DNA of 64,000 bases from the NCBI RefSeq assembly GCF_900103415.1, contig NZ_FMXB01000006.1, forward strand, positions 62,001 to 126,000. Reading direction: 5' to 3'. The notes beneath the pieces are model-generated. The model was given only the letters and a program-made list of their open reading frames with translations, was not told where the DNA came from and did not search any database. This document shows positions 17,314 to 26,538 of this stretch, one piece after another (within the stretch, counting starts at the first letter, position 1; each line of letters begins with the position of its first letter). The stretch is from Methanobrevibacter millerae (lineage in GTDB: Archaea; Methanobacteriota; Methanobacteria; Methanobacteriales; Methanobacteriaceae). Made by a program: the position numbers and the translations under genes.

Positions 17314-17488
17314 ACAAATCGGAAATTTCTCCCAATTTTTCATTGAATTTGCTGACTTCTTTGGATTTTATTTCTCCGCTTAAGTCATTAACGTAATTTC
17401 TATACATGAAAACTGCCAATAAAACAACGACAATAATTCCTCCAAAGAGTAAAATAAATTCTGCTGATGCTTGACCACTTTCATCCAT
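17306..17488 (-). CDS. Small archaeal pilin with class III signal peptide
   Basis: The 60-residue protein has a short N-terminal region ending in the class III motif QASAEF. A single hydrophobic helix (ILLFGGIIVVVLLAVFMYRN) and a charged tail follow. Such precursors are processed by an EppA-like prepilin peptidase and assembled into archaeal pili. It lies about 100 nt downstream of a TadC-like platform gene on the same strand, which supports the assignment. Confidence 0.85.
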   Translation of the reverse strand: MDESGQASAEFILLFGGIIVVVLLAVFMYRNYVNDLSGEIKSKEVSKFNEKLGEISDLFT

Positions 17489-17592
17489 ATTTTATCACCG
17501 CCTATTATTATAAACACTAGATCATATAAGTTTTTTGTTGCTTCTGAGGTCAATTTCACATTCTAAGGTCAATATTGCCCCGAGAGTAGAAT

Positions 17593-18513
17593 CTAACCCA
17601 TCAGAAGTGCGCCTGCAAAGTTTGAAATAAAATAAAATATCCCATATGAAACGCATAAAATCGGAACCGAGAACTTGATTCCCTTTTTATAGCTGCCGTA
17701 CATTATAACGCTTATTATCAGCCCGATGAGGAACGAATGAATCAGCAAATAGAACTGACCTGCAAGAGGCGCAACCAATACCAGATTCGTTACCTGGCCG
17801 AAACTCTGCATGAACTGTGAATAGACGCTCACCATTCCCAATGCAAAAGGCGTTGCAATGACCGCCGATATTATCAGAAACATTACAGCCATCATGACGG
17901 AGGATTTCCTCTCCTGCTTGATTGCAAGCAAATCCCTTAAATCATTTGACACGTTCATTATGACGTCAGCCATGCTTGATCCGCTTTTACGGCCGTCAAG
18001 TATGATTATGAAAATCCTTTCAAGCTCCCTTGACTTTAACCGCTTGCTCATTGCTATCCACGCCTCATCAAAATTCCTTCCCATGCGAATTTCCAAAATT
18101 GTCCTTCGCATTTCATCGTATAGGGGCCCCTGACCATATTTGGACATGTCTTCCATTGCGTTTTCAAAGCTGAGACCGACCTTCAGCATGCTTGAAAGCT
18201 GTCTTAGGAAATCCGGTGCTGATTTTTCGATTTCGGCAGCATTTTTTTCGGATTTTAATGAAACGTATGTGTAAAGTCCAGGAAAAACCAAAAAGGGGAC
18301 AAACAATATTGAAGACGGCAAGTTCAAGAGAAATGAGAGACTTACTAGAATAATTTCAGTAACTAGAATAAAAATTATTAATCCGACTAAAAATTCCAAG
18401 GGGTTTATAAAAATTGAACCTCGAAGTAAAAATTCTTCAAATGATAATAAATACTTTTCAGGAATTTTATTTTCCAATACTTTTGATAATATGATAATGC
18501 TTTTTAATTTCAT
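17593..18513 (-). CDS. Type II secretion/TadC-like pilus platform protein
   Basis: The 306-residue protein has N-terminal and C-terminal membrane segments flanking the conserved F-domain (FLRQLSSMLKVGLSFENAME, then LYDEMRRTILEIRMGRNFDE). This matches archaeal TadC/GspF-type platform proteins that anchor the pilus assembly ATPase. No assembly ATPase gene is in the neighbourhood. The start at ATG 18513 has no ribosome site, and a TATA box lies 27 nt upstream, so a leaderless transcript is likely. The pilin gene follows on the same strand. Confidence 0.88.
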   Translation of the reverse strand: MKLKSIIILSKVLENKIPEKYLLSFEEFLLRGSIFINPLEFLVGLIIFILVTEIILVSLSFLLNLPSSILFVPFLVFPGLYTYVSLKSEKNAAEIEKSAPDFLRQLSSMLKVGLSFENAMEDMSKYGQGPLYDEMRRTILEIRMGRNFDEAWIAMSKRLKSRELERIFIIILDGRKSGSSMADVIMNVSNDLRDLLAIKQERKSSVMMAVMFLIISAVIATPFALGMVSVYSQFMQSFGQVTNLVLVAPLAGQFYLLIHSFLIGLIISVIMYGSYKKGIKFSVPILCVSYGIFYFISNFAGALLMG

Positions 18514-18533
18514 AGAGTTATTATTGGTTTCAT

Positions 18534-18544
18534 ACTATATAAAA
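18534..18544 (-). promoter_or_regulatory. TATA box of tadC-like gene
   Basis: On the minus strand TTTTATATAGT is centred about 27 nt before the ATG at 18513, the spacing expected when the transcript starts at or next to the start codon. Confidence 0.5.
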
Positions 18545-18662
18545 CCCTACTTATGAGTTAAATCAATTTTATCGAGTTTTTAGAATATTTCCTTTAATGA
18601 GTATTGAAAATCTGCTTGGGAACCACATGTCAGCGAACATCATAATTAATATATGAAGGAAT

Positions 18663-20383
18663 TTGCATGAAATACTAAAACAAATAATAATAAACAACTC
18701 CAACTTCATAAACAACACAGCAACCGACGGCGGCGCAATCTATTGGGAAGGAACAAATGGAACAGAAAACAGCTGTAACTTCATCAACAATACTGCAGAA
18801 TCTGATGGCGGTGCAATCTACTGGTTCGGTGCTAATGGTACTATTTCCGACAGTAATTTTATAAATAACAATGCCACTACAAATGGCGGTGCAATATACT
18901 TCAATGATGCTGCTAGTCCGAATAACTGTGCTTTAGTTAATAATATTGCGCCTACAGGCTCTGAAATTTACATATATACTGGTAACCCTAATTTAAATTA
19001 TAACTGGTGGAGTTCAAACAATCCTAATTGGGTTAATCTAATTAATGGAAGTTATGTGCTATCCGTTTATGCTGTTTTAAATGTGACTGCTGAGCCTAGT
19101 GAAATTTTTACTAGTGAAAAATCCAATATTACAACTAAATTTGTTTGGAATGGTACAAATACTGATGCAACTAATTTATTGCCTAAAAGAAATGTTAAAT
19201 TATCAAGCAATGGTACTTTAACTGAAACAGAAGGTGATGTTGGTTTAATTTCAGAATTCTCTGCCAGTACTGAAGGCAGTTATTTTGTAAATGCCACTGT
19301 CGATGATGAAACATATAATCCTACTTCTACTACAGTAAAGATTGAAGTTATGCCAAAATCCGACATAATTATTCTTGCAGACAATGTAACTAAGTATTAT
19401 CATGGGCTTCAAAGGTTTGTTGTTACTGTTAGCAGCACTTATGGCATTCATATTGCGGGCATATCTGTTAATATTATTATAAATGGCATGACTTATACTC
19501 GTGTTACGGGGGGTAATGGTGCTACCAGCATTCCTCTTAATTTGAATAGTGGTGAATATGGCGTTACTGTTGTTGTTGAAAACAATACTGTAAATTCTGT
19601 CGTAACTATTTTATCAACTGTTAATGGTAGCGATATTGTAAAAATGTACAGAAACGGAACTCACTACTATGCTACCTTCCTTGACAGTCAAGGCAACTTC
19701 TTGGCTGACGGTACTGCTGTTAGATTCAACATCAATGGCGTGATGTATGACCGTAAAGTATCTGGCGGAAAAGGTCAGGCAAAATTAAACATTAACCTAG
19801 AAGAAGGTGAATACATAATCACTGCAATAAACCCTGAAACCGGAGAAAACACAGCAAATAACATTACTGTATTGTCTTTACTTACAGAAAACAAGGACAT
19901 TACCAAATACTACAGAAATGCTTCACAATACACTGTTAAAGTGTTAGGTGAAAACGGCAATCCTGTCGGTGCGGGCAAAACAGTTAAATTCAACTCAATG
20001 GCGTAATCTATGAAAGAACAACCAATGAATCAGGTATTGCTAAGTTAAACATTAACTTGCAGCCGGGCGAGTATATCATAACCGCCGAATACAATGACTG
20101 CAGAGTGTCCAACAACATTAAGGTATTGCCTGTATTGACTGCTGAGAATCTGACCAAAAAGTACGGTGCAAAAGACCAATTTGTTGCCACGTTGCTTGAT
20201 GGTCAGGGCAAAGCTTATGCAAATCAAACTGTTACGTTCAATGTTAATGGCATGTTCTACAATAAAGTAACTGACAGTTCCGGTCAGGCCAAGTTAAACA
20301 TTAACCTAATGCCTGGCGAGTATATCATAACTTCAAGTTATAATGAAACAAACGTTGCAAATAAAATTACCGTTGAAAGTTGA
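18663..20383 (+). pseudogene. Broken adhesin-like protein gene (truncated, frameshifted)
   Basis: The first frame (18663 to about 20006) encodes parallel beta-helix repeats of the NFINNTA..GGAIYW type. It continues into Ig-like repeats of about 85 residues with the pattern YRN..YxAxxLD..G and GQAKLNINLEEGEYIITA. At about 19991-19996 the sequence reads TTCAACTCAATGG where the equivalent place in the previous repeat (near 19729) reads TTCAACATCAATGG. One A is missing and the frame hits TAA. The other frame continues the same repeats to 20383. There is no signal peptide, and only a weak TTG could start it, so the 5' end is lost too. The intact relative is the gene at 28939-30318. Programmed frameshifting is unlikely because no slippery run is present. 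Confidence 0.85.
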
Positions 20384-20418
20384 GATTAATATTCTCAACT
20401 CATTTCTCTTTTTTTTAA
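20378..20418 (+). terminator. Terminator of adhesin-like pseudogene
   Basis: AGTTGAG (20378-20384) pairs with CTCAACT (20394-20400) across a 9-nt loop and is followed by a T-rich run ending TTTTTTTT. It overlaps the stop codon of the last frame. Confidence 0.65.
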
Positions 20419-20594
20419 ATTAAAATATTAATCCGTTAAATCACTACTTCTTAAATTACTTCATTGTTTTTTCACCAAGTTCTTTTATTATTTAATGTAT
20501 TCTTTCACAAATCAATTAGCATGTTCGGTGACATATGGAGGTTCTAACTAAATTTTACTCATTTAAAGGAAATATTCTAAAAACTCAGTAATGT

Positions 20595-20780
20595 TTACTT
20601 TTTGGAGTATTTCATCCGAGCAACATTAAAAACAATTACGATTATAAACAAAGTAACTCTCCAGTACCAGGCCACCGGAGCAAAAAGCAAGCAGTAAAGA
20701 AGGATTACGCCCACAATACCATGCGTTAAGAGATTTTTCCAGTCCGTCAAATAGGTTTTTAAAGCATCGATAATTTTCAT
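20595..20780 (-). CDS. Small two-helix membrane protein
   Basis: This 61-residue protein has two hydrophobic helices (GIVGVILLYCLLFAPVAWYW and VTLFIIVIVFNVA) and a basic C-terminus (RMKYSKK). The start ATG 20780 has AAAGGGAG 6 nt upstream, which supports real translation. It lies 19 nt after the transglutaminase-like gene on the same strand. Function is unknown. Confidence 0.65.
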   Translation of the reverse strand: MKIIDALKTYLTDWKNLLTHGIVGVILLYCLLFAPVAWYWRVTLFIIVIVFNVARMKYSKK

Positions 20781-20799
20781 TTTTTCTCCCTTTTTTAAA

Positions 20800-21366
20800 T
20801 CAAAACTTTAAATCTGTCGGGATTTCAAATAAGCTCTCTGTTTTTGCAAGAATATCCACTAGCCTTTCATCCAAATCAGCATTATTATCCATATAATCGA
20901 TTTCTCCGAATTCACTTCTAGGCTCAAAAATCAGATAATCTTTATCCAGACTAAATTCAACATCTGAATTTTCGTTATTTCTTCGAGCGTCAATCCTGAT
21001 CCATTTGCCTTCAAAATAAACCGTATTTAATGCATGAATCATATGGCCCTGACTGTCATCCTCCGCCAATGTAAGCAACTGATAGCTAATGCCTGAGGGA
21101 ATCTGATTTGCCCTTAGAAGCGCTGCAAGAAGACATGATTTTGTCCAGCAAATCCCAGTTTTATTTATTAAAGCCTCGCTGGCGTTTTTTGAAACCACAT
21201 CTACCCCAATGTCCCATGAATGTGGAATCTCATCCCTGACAAAGATATAGCTTCTTTTGATGTAGTCCGCATCGTCGCTTGAGCAGTTCTTTAATTCCTG
21301 AACCTTTTCCTGAATAATAGAATTATTATAATCAATGCTTGGAGTTTCACTTAAAAATTCATTCAT
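20800..21366 (-). CDS. Transglutaminase-like superfamily protein
   Basis: A papain-like Cys-His-Asp triad is readable: C in KTGICWTKSCLLAALLRA, H in GHMIHALNTVYF and D in WIRIDARRNN. The protein has 188 aa and no signal peptide, so it acts in the cytoplasm, probably as a peptidase or amidase rather than a crosslinking enzyme. I take ATG 21366 (AGGTGATG is upstream) over the codon 9 nt earlier. It is followed by a small membrane protein and preceded closely by an M24 peptidase gene, so a peptide-degrading operon is plausible. Confidence 0.82.
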   Translation of the reverse strand: MNEFLSETPSIDYNNSIIQEKVQELKNCSSDDADYIKRSYIFVRDEIPHSWDIGVDVVSKNASEALINKTGICWTKSCLLAALLRANQIPSGISYQLLTLAEDDSQGHMIHALNTVYFEGKWIRIDARRNNENSDVEFSLDKDYLIFEPRSEFGEIDYMDNNADLDERLVDILAKTESLFEIPTDLKF

Positions 21367-21381
21367 AAACATCACCTAAAT

Positions 21382-22389
21382 TCATAATATTAACGGTAAA
21401 TCACCGATTATTCTACCTCTTTTTTCAACAGCTATCGTATCTTCCAGCCTAACTCCGAATTCGCCTTCCAGATAGATTCCGGGCTCTACAGTAATGACCA
21501 TTCCTTCCTCGATTACGGTATCATCCTTAAGAGAAAATCCTGGAGTTTCATGAATGTCAAGACCTAAACTGTGGCCTGTTGAGTGGATAAACCTATCGCC
21601 GTAGCCATATTCTTCAATGATATCTCTTGAAATCTTATCTATTTCACAGCACTTGAGGCCAGGCTTTATTGCGTTAATGGCCTTGTCATGAGATTCCTTA
21701 ACGATATCGAAAATTTCATGTTCCTTTTCAGTATAGACAATCGTTCTTGTATTGTCAGAGCAATAGCCGTTGTATTTTGCTCCCCAATCAATCAGTATCG
21801 GAGTTTCCAATTCTTTAGGTTGCGGCACTGCATGGGGAAGGCTCGTATCGGATCCGCTCACGAGTATCGTGTCGAAGGATGCTCCTGAAGCGCCGTTTTC
21901 AATCATTAATTTAACCAAATCAAAGGCGAGAACATCTTCCGTTTCACTTCTTGAAGTTATATCCAATTGTTTAAAGGCGGTTTGAGCGATTTCTGTTGCC
22001 TTTTCAATGTTTCTGATTTCGTCAGGTTCTTTAATCATCCTTTCCTTTTCAATGTACTTTTTTGATTCGATTTTAAAATCGTCCCTGAGCTTTTCGTAAG
22101 TGCTGTAGACAAGACTCGGCTCGATTGCCAGATTTTTAATGCCATCCTCTTTGAGGTCATTAATCATGGTTTCAAATTTATCATATTGCTTTATTTCTAT
22201 TGTCGAATCCCTCTTTGCTATTTCCATATCCATACTGGAAGCATAAATAATTGGATTTTCCTTTATAATGCAAAAAGCGAAACTGGTTGGCATGTAATTT
22301 GAAATGTATTTGATATTTGTAAATTGTGTTAATAAATAAGCTTGATTATCGTCTTTTTTCAAATCTTTTAAAATGTTTTCTATGTGCAT
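21382..22389 (-). CDS. M24 family metallopeptidase (Xaa-Pro dipeptidase-like)
   Basis: The protein has the pita-bread metallopeptidase core with five metal ligands: D in IDWGAKYNGYCSDNTR (two Asp), H in HSTGHSLGLDIHE, E in VEPGIYL and E in VRLEDT. An N-terminal creatinase-like domain of about 120 residues precedes it. ATG 22389 (MHIENILKDL) is the start. A longer frame extends upstream but would cross the divergent promoter and the start of the neighbouring gene. There is no ribosome site and a TATA box lies 27 nt upstream, so it is probably leaderless. Confidence 0.9.
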   Translation of the reverse strand: MHIENILKDLKKDDNQAYLLTQFTNIKYISNYMPTSFAFCIIKENPIIYASSMDMEIAKRDSTIEIKQYDKFETMINDLKEDGIKNLAIEPSLVYSTYEKLRDDFKIESKKYIEKERMIKEPDEIRNIEKATEIAQTAFKQLDITSRSETEDVLAFDLVKLMIENGASGASFDTILVSGSDTSLPHAVPQPKELETPILIDWGAKYNGYCSDNTRTIVYTEKEHEIFDIVKESHDKAINAIKPGLKCCEIDKISRDIIEEYGYGDRFIHSTGHSLGLDIHETPGFSLKDDTVIEEGMVITVEPGIYLEGEFGVRLEDTIAVEKRGRIIGDLPLIL

Positions 22390-22410
22390 AATTAAATATT
22401 TAGAAAAAAC

Positions 22411-22421
22411 TTTTATATATA
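22411..22421. promoter_or_regulatory. TATA box shared by two divergent genes
   Basis: TTTTATATATA is almost symmetric. Its centre (about 22416) lies 27 nt from the M24 peptidase ATG at 22389 and 26 nt from the M50 peptidase ATG at 22442, and there are no other good TATA candidates between them. Both genes lack ribosome sites, consistent with leaderless transcripts in each direction. Confidence 0.5.
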
Positions 22422-22441
22422 GAATTAGATATTTAAAAACC

Positions 22442-23086
22442 ATGTTTAAATTTACAGCAAGCGAAATAAGAGATTTGATAATTGCATTCATTTTTATTTC
22501 ACTGAGTTTTTCAATACTGTATTCCGGCCGAAATATGGCTGCTTTACAGCAGATATTTCCTGTCGTCATGATTGGATTAGGCTTAGGTTTCGTATTGCAC
22601 GAACTGGGCCATAAATTCGCTTCAATGCATTACGGCTATTGGGCTGAATTCAAATTATGGCCTGCAGGACTGATACTGGCACTGGTTTCATCATTTTTCG
22701 GATTCGTCTTTGCGGCACCAGGTGCCGTTTATACCTATGCAGGATCATATCTGGATGAAAAGACCAATGGAGTAATCTCCATTGCCGGACCTGTCGTTAA
22801 CATTGTCCTTGCACTGGTATTTTTAGCAATCGGAGTGGTAATTTATGACGCTGCCCATTATAACACTACAATGCAGTTCGTGTTCATGGTATGTTACCTT
22901 GGTTATTCAACAAACAGCTATCTGGCCGTTTTCAACATGATTCCAGTTTGGAATCTGGACGGATCCAAGGTGCTTAGATGGAACGTGCTGGTATGGATTG
23001 TTACAATAGGAATTGCAGGAATCATGACTTATCTGTCAATGACAATAGGCGCTGAAAACTTAGTTAGAATGATTTTAGGATATTAA
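22442..23086 (+). CDS. Site-2 protease-like M50 metallopeptidase
   Basis: This polytopic membrane protein has the zinc motif HELGH in VLHELGHKFAS (about residue 55) and the second-site motif NLDGSKVL near residue 180, the intramembrane S2P/M50 pattern. About six hydrophobic segments are visible. It is 214 aa with no PDZ domain. ATG 22442 is used because the frame upstream is AT-rich noncoding. It is 1 nt upstream of the ycaO gene, so it is probably in the ycaO-tfuA transcript. Confidence 0.88.
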   Translation: MFKFTASEIRDLIIAFIFISLSFSILYSGRNMAALQQIFPVVMIGLGLGFVLHELGHKFASMHYGYWAEFKLWPAGLILALVSSFFGFVFAAPGAVYTYAGSYLDEKTNGVISIAGPVVNIVLALVFLAIGVVIYDAAHYNTTMQFVFMVCYLGYSTNSYLAVFNMIPVWNLDGSKVLRWNVLVWIVTIGIAGIMTYLSMTIGAENLVRMILGY

Positions 23087-23087
23087 T

Positions 23088-24293
23088 ATGACATCAAAGG
23101 AAATCAAATATTTTAAAGGAACCCACAGAATTATTCCTCCAAGCCAGACAATTGAAAATAATGAGGACAAATGCAAAATAGCAGGCATTACGAGGATTAC
23201 CGAAATTACACATTTGGACAGAATCGGACTGCCTGTTTTTTCAGCCATCCGCCCAACATCACAGGACGGATCAATTAGTGTTTATGGGGGCAAGGGAATA
23301 AGCGTGGAACATGCAAAGGCATCAGCAATGATGGAAGGCTTTGAGAGATATTCCGCCGAAAAGCAGGATGAAAATACAGTTACTGGAACAATACCTGAGA
23401 TTTCCAGTAAGGGCGATATTATTGATATTGAATCTTTAAACCTGCCCAAAGACTTCAACAAGTCAAATATGGAAAGCATCAATCTTGAATGGAATATTGC
23501 ACATGATTTGATAAGCGGAAAAGACTATTACGTTGCCTCCAATGCGATTTATCATCCCTACGTTAATGAGGACAATTCAGTCTTCAGCTTATTTAAATCC
23601 AATACAAACGGTCTTGCTTCAGGAAACAGCCTTGAGGAAGCCATTTTGCATGGAATCTTTGAAGTCATTGAAAGGGATGCGTGGAGCATCTTCGAGCTGA
23701 CCCACAAGAATTCAAAACAGATTGATTTAAAAAGCATTGAAAGTGAAACTGTTAATGAGGCGCTTTCAAAATTCAGCGAAAATGAAATAAACATCAAGTT
23801 AATGGATTTAACCGCAGACATTAACGTTCCAACGATAGCAGCATCCGCCGACGATACACTATTGAAGGATGCTGGGCTTTTGACACTTGGAATTGGAACG
23901 CATCTTGATCCTGAAGTGGCAATTCTGCGCGCATTGACTGAAGTGGCGCAAAGCAGGGCAACCCAAATTCATGGGGCTCGTGAAGATACTGTCAGGGCAG
24001 ATTTTGCAAGAACCGCAGGTTATGAGCGCATGAAACGTATCAATAAGCATTACTTCCAGGAGGAAGACGTTAAAATCAGCTTAAGCGATATCGAAAACAG
24101 AAGCACGGATTCAATCACAAAAGACATCGATATCGTTTTGGATGAGCTGAAGGCAAATGAAATAGAGCATGTCCTATATTACGACCTGACCCGTCCCGAA
24201 CTTAATGTAAATGTCGTGAGGGTCGTTATTCCTACAATGGAAGTTTTTTCAATTGATCCGAGCCGTGCAGGATACAGGTTTTTAAGAGTATGA
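23088..24293 (+). CDS. ycaO: YcaO-type protein, McrA glycine thioamidation (methanogenesis marker 1)
   Basis: YcaO proteins activate peptide amide bonds with ATP. In methanogens, the YcaO/TfuA pair converts an active-site glycine of McrA to thioglycine. Here the ATP-binding YcaO signature is GGKGISVEHAKASAMMEGFE (about residues 64-83) with RPTSQDGSISVY before it. ATP-contact segments ATQIHGAREDTV and IDPSRAGYRFLRV close the protein. It has 401 aa, and tfuA follows 4 nt downstream, which fixes the function with good confidence. The thioglycine is laid down on McrA, which is not in this window. Confidence 0.93.
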   Translation: MTSKEIKYFKGTHRIIPPSQTIENNEDKCKIAGITRITEITHLDRIGLPVFSAIRPTSQDGSISVYGGKGISVEHAKASAMMEGFERYSAEKQDENTVTGTIPEISSKGDIIDIESLNLPKDFNKSNMESINLEWNIAHDLISGKDYYVASNAIYHPYVNEDNSVFSLFKSNTNGLASGNSLEEAILHGIFEVIERDAWSIFELTHKNSKQIDLKSIESETVNEALSKFSENEINIKLMDLTADINVPTIAASADDTLLKDAGLLTLGIGTHLDPEVAILRALTEVAQSRATQIHGAREDTVRADFARTAGYERMKRINKHYFQEEDVKISLSDIENRSTDSITKDIDIVLDELKANEIEHVLYYDLTRPELNVNVVRVVIPTMEVFSIDPSRAGYRFLRV

Positions 24294-24297
24294 TTCT

Positions 24298-24951
24298 ATG
24301 GTTAAGATTATAATATATGGTGGATTATCGCTTTCCTTTGATGAATCCAAAGAGATTCTGGACTCTCATGACGATGTTGAGGTAATATATGAAAGGCCAA
24401 TCAAAAGGGGAGACTTGGGCCAGGCATTAAAGCAAAACCCAGACATTATAGGAATCATCGACGGCGTTTTTCACCAGAACTCATCAGTGGGACATAAGGA
24501 AATCCTTAACGTTATTGACAGAGGCATAACCGTTGTGGGATCATCCAGCATGGGCGCTTTAAGGGCATCCGAGCTCGATACTCTTGGAATGAAAGGCATC
24601 GGATACGTTTATGAACAGTATGCAACGGGAAAAGTCGCATCAGATGACGACGTTGCAGTAATGCTTGACAGCGCCACTTTAGAAAGCCTATCCGAACCAT
24701 TAATTAACATGGATTACGTCTTTTCAAATGCTGTTGATGAGAATGTCATAACGCAAAAGCAAAGGGACGAATTAATACAGATTGCCAAATCCACTTTTTA
24801 TCCTAAACGAAACTATGCCCAGACATTGAGCGAATCATCATTGGACGGGGATACGAAATCCCGACTCATCGATTTTATACGCACTTCCAAAGACATTAAA
24901 AAGGAAGATGCAAAAGCGCTTCTTGAATACATCGTCCAGTTGATTGAGTAA
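24298..24951 (+). CDS. tfuA: TfuA-like McrA-glycine thioamidation partner
   Basis: The protein is 217 aa, with the TfuA core IIGIIDGVFHQNSSVGHKEI and GSSSMGALRASEL followed by GIGYVYEQYATG. In the family it works with YcaO, probably delivering or liberating sulfide for thioamide formation. It is directly downstream of ycaO in the same operon. No other odd feature is seen. Confidence 0.93.
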   Translation: MVKIIIYGGLSLSFDESKEILDSHDDVEVIYERPIKRGDLGQALKQNPDIIGIIDGVFHQNSSVGHKEILNVIDRGITVVGSSSMGALRASELDTLGMKGIGYVYEQYATGKVASDDDVAVMLDSATLESLSEPLINMDYVFSNAVDENVITQKQRDELIQIAKSTFYPKRNYAQTLSESSLDGDTKSRLIDFIRTSKDIKKEDAKALLEYIVQLIE

Positions 24952-25176
24952 ACACGAAAAATTTTTTTCGAAAATGCTTCATTTAATGTGGTGAATGTAT
25001 ATGTCGACAAATGATTTATCATATGCTGTCCACCATAATTAATTTAGTGAAAATAACGATTGATTAAAATGGATAGTGATTCCAACAATATTATTTAAAT
25101 TAATCATTACATCATAAATATGCTCGAACAATCACGAGACAAAAAATAAGTAAATTAATTGAAAGTGAAAATGGAC

Positions 25177-25641
25177 TTATCTGTTTTGCATTTCCCTGTA
25201 CTTTTTCAAAACGATGTCTGGAGTTTCAATTGACTTATCGAAACTTTCACTGAAAGGAGTCTTTTCACCGGATTCCTTTGTTGAATTTCTAAGTCCCTTT
25301 AAAGATAGCTGTTTTCCTTCAATCTTAAATCCAACGCCATCCGCTTCTACTTCAATTAAATTGATTTCGATTTCGGAAGCTTCGCTTAATTTATCATCAG
25401 CTTTAACTTCGTATTTTAAATTTAAAATTTTATGAGGAGTTAGTTCATTAATAGTCCTTTTAATGACAGATTCAAATAATTCCAGGAACTTCTCCACCGG
25501 AGGCAGATCATTTGCCCACCAGTAAGCGAGAACGGAATTCAGGACGATATGATGTTCAACGTAATCGTCCCTCCATCGGGCCCTGACACCAACAGAACTG
25601 TCATCAACAATCTTAACAACTAATACTGGACTAACTGCCAT
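25177..25641 (-). CDS. Conserved archaeal protein of unknown function
   Basis: This 154-residue soluble protein starts MAVSPVLVVKIVDDSSVG and contains LAYWWANDLPPVEKFLELFE. I do not recognise the family. ATG 25641 is preferred, with GTGATAGG upstream; TTG 25659 would overlap the CBS-domain gene. It lies 10 nt downstream of the four-CBS protein gene on the same strand, so it may be a partner of that sensor. Confidence 0.6.
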   Translation of the reverse strand: MAVSPVLVVKIVDDSSVGVRARWRDDYVEHHIVLNSVLAYWWANDLPPVEKFLELFESVIKRTINELTPHKILNLKYEVKADDKLSEASEIEINLIEVEADGVGFKIEGKQLSLKGLRNSTKESGEKTPFSESFDKSIETPDIVLKKYREMQNR

Positions 25642-25651
25642 CCTATCACAA

Positions 25652-26491
25652 TTATTCAACTAAAGCCTTAATTAAGTCACTGGCCCTTACAAGACCCACA
25701 AGGTCTCCTTCAACACCGATGACCGGAATTTGCTCAATATTCAATGTTTTCATTTTTTTAGCGCAATCGGAAACTTTAGTTTTAGAATTAGCTACTTCAA
25801 CATTGCCGATAGCAACATCGCCGACAACCTTATCGGTGAATTTCAAACGGTTTTTCTCAATGTACAATACGGAAGTACTGTCCCAGGACCATTTGTCACC
25901 TTCAGTACCGACAGTGGAACTGTGTTCACTTCTCTCGGAAATGATTTCACTTTCGGCAATGAAATCAGTCTCGGTTAAGATTCCTGATAATTGGGCATCA
26001 TCATCAATTGCCAAAATAGACTTGAGGCCGAACTGTTTCATGGATTCAAAAGCAACATTCAAAGGAGCCTTATCCCATGTGGTAGGAACGGTTGTAATCA
26101 TATAATTTTCAACTGCGTCATCAATATCGAGTTTTGTTAAAGCTTGAGACACCAGGTCAAATGAAGTAATAATTCCAACTAAATCACCATCATCATTGAC
26201 TACAGGAATTCTTCTTACATTACTTTCAATCATTCTTTTAGCTACATCCTTAACGTCCTCATCAGGACTTGCGACTATAAGATTTCTACTCATCAACATT
26301 GCGATTTGTTCTTCATCAGGATTATTGATTAAATCTGAACGGGTCACAACGCCAACCAAATGTTTGGTATCGTCTTTAACGACCGGAAGAACCGCTTTAT
26401 TTTCTTTTCTCATCAAGTCTAAAACTTTTTCTCGGCTACCCGGAACGGATACGCTAACAACTTTTTTAGACATTACTCTTTTTACTAACAT
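25652..26491 (-). CDS. Four-CBS-domain protein
   Basis: The protein has 279 aa and four CBS motifs arranged as two Bateman modules: MSKKVVSVSVPG with VVGVVTRSDLI-like repeats near residues 50, 110, 170 and 270 (LVGVVTRSDL, LVGIITSFDL, LSGILTETDF, LVGLVRASDL). CBS pairs bind adenine nucleotides or SAM, so it probably senses energy charge. ATG 26491 has GGTG upstream. It sits between a Usp gene and a gene of unknown function. No catalytic domain is fused. Confidence 0.9.
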   Translation of the reverse strand: MLVKRVMSKKVVSVSVPGSREKVLDLMRKENKAVLPVVKDDTKHLVGVVTRSDLINNPDEEQIAMLMSRNLIVASPDEDVKDVAKRMIESNVRRIPVVNDDGDLVGIITSFDLVSQALTKLDIDDAVENYMITTVPTTWDKAPLNVAFESMKQFGLKSILAIDDDAQLSGILTETDFIAESEIISERSEHSSTVGTEGDKWSWDSTSVLYIEKNRLKFTDKVVGDVAIGNVEVANSKTKVSDCAKKMKTLNIEQIPVIGVEGDLVGLVRASDLIKALVE

Positions 26492-26538
26492 AAAAATACA
26501 CCTTATGCATATAATCATATGAAAAAATTATAATTAAA

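Noticed and set aside
19980-20060. Programmed frameshift in the adhesin gene
   Set aside because: There is no slippery run or stimulatory structure, and comparison with the neighbouring repeat shows a plain missing base.
24955-24970. Possible terminator CGAAAAATTTTTTTCG after tfuA
   Set aside because: The loop would have only two bases and the stem is almost all A-T, so it is not a convincing hairpin.
24997-25041. Micro-ORF of 13 codons starting at ATG about 25001, after a GTGGTGA site
   Set aside because: It is very short and in an AT-rich stretch; nothing supports expression beyond the weak ribosome site.
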